This document shows, one piece after another, positions 42,894-64,000 of a stretch of 64,000 bases of DNA. The translations under genes and the position numbers were made by a program. The stretch's first letter is position 1. Each line of letters starts with the position of its first letter. Under the pieces are notes generated by a model that saw only the letters and a program-made list of their open reading frames with translations, searched no databases and was not told the DNA's origin. This stretch comes from Oscheius onirici. Its lineage: Eukaryota > Nematoda > Chromadorea > Rhabditida > Rhabditidae. Location of the stretch: contig OW051471.1 in assembly GCA_932521025.1 (NCBI GenBank), positions 5,642,001 to 5,706,000 on the forward strand, written 5' to 3'.

Positions 42894-44393
42894 ATGATTC
42901 GAAGCAGTTTTCGATTTCTCCGTCAAGCAAACAGAGCTCACTCGTCAATTTCTGTTGATACGAGTGAAATTCAAAGGTTTGGAGGTCTCTCCGATCAATG
43001 GTTTGACGAACAAGGTCCTTTCAAGGCACTTCATTCATTAAACAAGTTGAGGATTCCATTGATACTCGACAACTTGCCGAAGGTATGTTTTACCCTTTTC
43101 TAGAAACTTAGCTCTTGAAATTTCAGGGCTCTCAACTTGCTACCGTCGATATCGGCTGTGGAGGAGGACTTTTGAGTGTGCCTTTGGCTAAAGCCGGCCT
43201 TCACGTGACGGGGGTCGATGCGACATCTGAAGCCGTTGGTTAGACTGCGTTTTCTCACAAATATGCCATTTATTTCAGATTGGAGCTGCTCGTGAATGGT
43301 TGGAAACGCCGTCGGCTAGAAGGATTTTGAGCAAGTGTACTTTACGATACGAGCACACTACTGCTGAAGATTTTGCTGACAAAAACAAAGAAAGTATGTT
43401 CTGCCCTTTTTCGATCTGCCGTTTCGATAAGCGACAGCTCATGGCTGTTTGCTTAGCTGTGGTTGCATTTCCCAATGACAGTTTCTTCTTTAACATCCAG
43501 TGTGATGAAATTTAAAACGTTTTCTATATTCCCCCGAGTATTGTGATGAAGTGAGTTATATCTCGCTTGTATGTCCCATGATCTAAACAACTTATTAATT
43601 GCGCTCACGCCGTTTATAGTGTCCGAACTAGTATTTGACACGTGTCCACGCGAGATTCGCCATCGTCTGCGCGCTTTGCCGCTGTTTACTATTTGCGAAC
43701 ATTCTTTCCTTTTTCGAAGGCATAAAGGAATTGCACTACAACTAAAACTAATTTTTTTATACATAAATTCATTAGCAACATGTCGCTCTGCGTCCAATGT
43801 TGCGCCAGCTCTCCTCCTTTTTCGCTGTTTCCATCGATCGCGGGCCTGTCCGCTCATTTTGTCTCTGCGCTCTCCGCGCTGCCCCCAATAGAACACATCA
43901 CGGCCCGTTCTTCGCGCCGTCTCTTTCGAGTTTTTTTCCAAAAAATATTTTAGAGTTCGACGTCGTTATAGCCTCTGAGATTGTTGAGCATGTTGCCTCT
44001 GTCGATTCGTTCGTTTCTTCATGTGCTGCTCTTGCCAAACCGTGCGGAGTTCTCTTCTTCACAACAATCAATAAGACCTTATTGAGCAAAATTGCTGCTA
44101 TTTTCCTGGCCGAGGTTCGTAAATTTACAAATGTGTTATGCAAATGCTCAGAATGTTCTGAAAATTGTTCCTCAAGGAGTGCACGATTGGGAAAAGTTTG
44201 TTTCTCCTGAAGAACTGACTCGTCATCTTCACAACAACGGATGTCGTGTTAGGTAACCTTTTTCATAGTTTTCCTTCATAAATCTATGTTTAGGCTAGTC
44301 AACGGATTTACGTACAATCCACTCTGTGATTCATGGCAGTGGACTAATTCTACCCAAGTTAACTACTCTCTGATTGCTCAGAAACTAAATTAA
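42894..44393 (+). CDS. coq-3: COQ3, ubiquinone biosynthesis O-methyltransferase, mitochondrial
   Basis: SAM-dependent O-methyltransferase that performs both O-methylations of ubiquinone synthesis on the matrix face of the inner membrane. The ATG at 42894 follows ATTATTTTCAG by seven bases, a likely trans-splice acceptor. The N-terminus MIRSSFRFLRQANRAHSS is a mitochondrial presequence. The motifs are QWFDEQGPFKALHSLNKLR (UbiG/COQ3 start), VDIGCGGGLLSVPLAKAG (SAM motif I), GVDATSEAV (acidic loop) and FDVVIASEIVEHV (post-I). FFTTINKTLLSKIAAIFLAE and the C-terminal GVHDWEKFVSPEEL ... QVNYSLIAQKLN complete the family pattern. Six or so exons; the intron at 43394-43953 is 560 nt, far longer than its neighbours. 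It lies 154 nt after NDUFA6 and 111 nt before Rab GDI on the same strand. Confidence 0.92.
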
Positions 44394-44504
44394 AGTTTTT
44401 TATCCAATTTCTTCAATTGTCTTTGCCGTTTAAACGAACGTATATCTTTTGTAACTTTTGCATTTATCTAATGGTGCTTTTTGAGGCTTCCACTATCTTC
44501 TACC

Positions 44505-46636
44505 ATGGATGAGGAATACGACGCCATTATTCTCGGAACCGGTCTCAAGGTAGCTTTTCCCGCTATCTTTTAAAAAAAGTAAATCTTTAGGAATGCATTA
44601 TTTCCGGAATGTTGTCCGTTTCGGGCAAGAAGGTGCTTCACATGGACAGAAACAACTACTATGGAGGAGAGTCTGCTTCATTGACCCCTCTCGAACAGCT
44701 GTACGAAAAGTTTCACGGTGATTTGATACGTACTGTATATCAACGAGAATTCAGGTGCTAATGCTAAGCCACCAGCGGAGATGGGCCGTGGACGTGACTG
44801 GAATGTAGACCTCATTCCCAAGTTCCTTATGGCTAACGGCGACATGGTCAAGCTCCTTATCCATACGGGCGTCACTCGCTATTTGGAGTTCAAGTCCATT
44901 GAAGCCTCGTATGTCTACAAGGGTGGAAAGGTAACTTTTTCCTTTTCTTTATCTCTAATCAACAATGTTTCAGATCTACAAGGTTCCTGCGGATGAGATG
45001 GAAGCGCTGGCTACAAGTTTGATGGGAATGTTCGAGAAAAGAAGATTCAAGAAGTTCCTTGTCTGGGTGCAGCAGTTCGACCGCAACAACAAGGATACTT
45101 GGCAAGGACTTGATCCCGACAACAACACCATGCAACAAGTCTACGAGAAGTTCGGCCTCGATGAAAATACCGCCGATTTCACCGGACATGCTTTGGCTCT
45201 CTACCGCAACGACGAGTACAAGCAGCAGTTGTTCGGTCCTACCGTCGAAAAAGTTCGTCTCTACTCGGATTCTCTGGCTCGCTATGGAAAGTCGCCTTAT
45301 CTCTATCCTCTCTACGGACTCGGAGAACTTCCCCAGGTTCGCTCTATTTTGTGTGTAAAAATATTATTTTCAAGGGTTTCGCCCGTCTTTCCGCCATTTA
45401 CGGAGGAACTTACATGCTGGATAAACCTGTGGACGGGCTTGTAGTGGAAAATGGAAAGGTAGTCGGAGTCAAATGTGGCGAGGAAACCGTTCGCGGAAAG
45501 CAGGTGGGCCCCATTTTATCTCCTAACTTTCCAAACCCTAAAGAAATCGGAAGTTGTTCAATAAAAAAAACATTGCAGGTTTACTGCGACCCTTCGTATG
45601 CTCCGGACCGTGTCAAGAAGGTCGGACAAGTCGTCCGTGCTATCTGTCTGCTGAACCATCCCATCGCCAACACGAATGACGCTCAGTCTTGTCAGATTAT
45701 CATTCCTCAGAAGCAAGTCGGACGTCATTATGGTTTTTATTTCAAAAACTCGTATAGTTTCTATTTTTAGACATCTATGTCTCTTGCTGCTCCAATACCA
45801 ACATGGTCACTCCTAAAGGATGGTACGTAGCCATGGTGTCGACAACTGTAGAGACCAACAATCCCGAAACGGAGATTCTGCCCGGACTTCAACTTCTCGG
45901 AACCATTACTGAAAAGTAGGTTTTTTTCTTTTTTTTCCACAAACAGACTGTTTAGATTCGTTTCGGTATCGGATTTGTTCGAGCCTGTTGATCTCGGAAA
46001 CGAGTCTCAGATCTTTATCAGTCGCACTTATGATGCCACCACGCATTTCATGACGACTTGCCAGGACGTCCTGGACATCTTCAAGCGCGGAACGACTGAA
46101 GAGTAAGTCGAAATTATGCTTAGCTTGGCTTTCAAGGTTTTTTGTTACCCTCAAAAAAGGTAGATCTCCTGTTTTTCGCAATAAAAAGCTGACCGGACGA
46201 TTGGTTCGCCTGGCGGCGTCATACCACCAAAATTGTCTGTTTGCTTTTTCTTTTACCTTTTAAATTTTTCTTAAAAAATTCTAAAATAAAAAAAATTCTT
46301 AAAAGAAATTTGTTTACCCTTTCTGAAGCTTTGCGATAGCGGACAATCGGTCTCTTTTTGATTCATTTCGAACTGTTCTTCGTTGCCTCTACAGAAGCGA
46401 AAATCTGCAAAAACTCCAAGTTCAAAAATGACGTGCTATCTACGCGACTTGCTACGACGATTCTCGTGGACAAACAAACATTCAGCCACAAGCACTACAT
46501 CGCTTTAGTAGTTTAGATATTGTGAAACATCTTTTACCGCTACCGAAAACTGCTTCATTTTTGATCATAAACTATCTGTTTCAGGTTCGATTTCCAAAAG
46601 ATCACGCACTTGAGTCTCGAAGATAGCACCGAGTAA
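44505..46636 (+). CDS. gdi-1: Rab GDP-dissociation inhibitor
   Basis: Cytosolic chaperone that extracts GDP-bound, prenylated Rab GTPases from membranes. The protein begins [20 protein letters not shown], the GDI/REP FAD-like N-terminal signature. It includes [20 protein letters not shown] (sequence-conserved region 1), [20 protein letters not shown] (region 3), [18 protein letters not shown] and a C-terminal acidic ending LSLEDSTE. It is complete at about 445 aa in nine or so exons. Most introns are 40-80 nt, but the last (about 46103-46585) is some 480 nt. The start follows the COQ3 stop by 111 nt, an operon-like gap, although no AATAAA was seen in it. The gene is convergent with twitchin. 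Confidence 0.94.
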
Positions 46637-47315
46637 TCCGTCTTCCGTTTCTACATCTGCTGCGCCTCGTTTCGGTTTCTTATTCATTTTCGTAATTTAT
46701 TCCTCTGTCCTATTTATTATGGCTGTCCTGTATATTTCCAGACATCTTTATTTGCTTGTCTTCCCGAACCCAAGCCCCGTAGTTATATTGTGATACTCGT
46801 CTTGGATTCCCGCTTTTGTATGACGGTAATCTCTTTTCTACTCTTCCTCTGTAACTCTTTTATGTCGCAGCATAAAGCTATTGCCAACCACGTTTTCGAT
46901 CGTTTCTTTACCGGGGAAGATGTATCTTGGCTAGAAAGATTTGATGTGACAGTCGTTGAAAGGATCGTTCAGAAATATTCATTATGACAACGTTATTTAT
47001 AAAATATAGACAATCTCATGTGAAAGAGAAAACTTGGCTAGCCATAAGATCTAGAACAATAGGATGAAAAACTTTCCCAAGAACCCAGAGTCGACCAAGA
47101 CGTCCCGATCTCTATCGACTAATCGCACAGTCTGAATACCGAACAAAGAGAGAGCGTCCCTTCTCTCCCTCCGTCCTTTTTGCCCACAGAAAGGTGTCCC
47201 TCCCTCTCAAAAGACAATAAGATACTGGAAATGGATGTTCCGAAGGGTCATTGGGGAAGTGTGGAAAGCTATCGGCATGAAGAAAAAGAAATTAGAGAAA
47301 TTGTTTGGACGACAG
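46637..47315. other. convergent 3' region between Rab GDI and twitchin
   Basis: Holds the 3' UTRs of two convergent genes. There is no canonical AATAAA on either strand close to the stops and no credible coding exon. A short plus-strand frame at 46790-46987 lacks any motif. Confidence 0.4.

Positions 47316-64000
<16,685 letters not shown>

Noticed and set aside
43453..43941. 162-codon minus-strand ORF in the COQ3 intron
   Set aside because: No signal, motif or splice context; basic low-quality composition. Kept only as part of the intron observation.

Overview
The window is a eukaryotic nuclear fragment, almost certainly from a nematode. Genes are densely packed and cut by very short introns, mostly 23-60 nt, that end in TTTCAG or TTTTAG. 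Several start codons sit a few bases after a perfect TTTCAG, as expected of spliced-leader trans-splicing. The gene set includes worm muscle genes: an UNC-82/NUAK kinase and a giant twitchin (UNC-22). A tight same-strand cluster NDUFA6-COQ3-RabGDI has the order I recall for the C. elegans nuo-3/coq-3/gdi-1 operon. The base composition is balanced and not AT-rich. The species cannot be fixed from the sequence alone.

Layout. 1-352: last exon of an unrecognised gene. 1324-9236 (+): unc-82/NUAK kinase, with a small secreted-protein gene nested antisense in one intron. 10288-14211 (+): mitochondrial 2-oxoglutarate dehydrogenase E1, convergent with an atypical calpain of the CLP-1 type (14375-17122, -). 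17455-18631 (+): a DRAM/Frag1/Sfk1 membrane protein with introns of 23-38 nt. 18714-20284 (-): an orphan type I membrane protein. 20323-20956 (+): a small orphan gene that overlaps the cadherin 3' end. 20889-29286 (-): a large non-classical cadherin whose 2.4-kb intron holds a complete five-exon 400-aa gene on the same strand. 29830-34214 (+): an FGD-type RhoGEF (DH-PH-FYVE-PH) whose FYVE-splitting intron holds a 208-bp MITE-like element with an 8-bp target duplication. 34219-36556: no gene called. 36557-37209 (+): a five-exon 109-aa orphan gene. 38797-40131 (+): an intronless, broken CK1-like pseudokinase. 40245-41066 (-): ARL8 GTPase. 41575-46636 (+): the cluster BRK1, NDUFA6, COQ3, Rab GDI. 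47316 to the right edge (-): the C-terminal two thirds of twitchin, with 28 FN3 domains, 20 Ig domains and the kinase.

How the genes relate. unc-82 and unc-22 both act in sarcomere organisation. OGDH, NDUFA6 and COQ3 serve mitochondrial energy metabolism. ARL8 and Rab GDI are membrane-traffic factors. BRK1 and the FGD RhoGEF act on actin. The most striking arrangement is BRK1 and NDUFA6: two unrelated, complete ORFs on one spliced message, separated by only two bases and followed downstream by classic operon genes. All models come from reading splice sites, reading frames and family motifs; no alignment or expression data were available.
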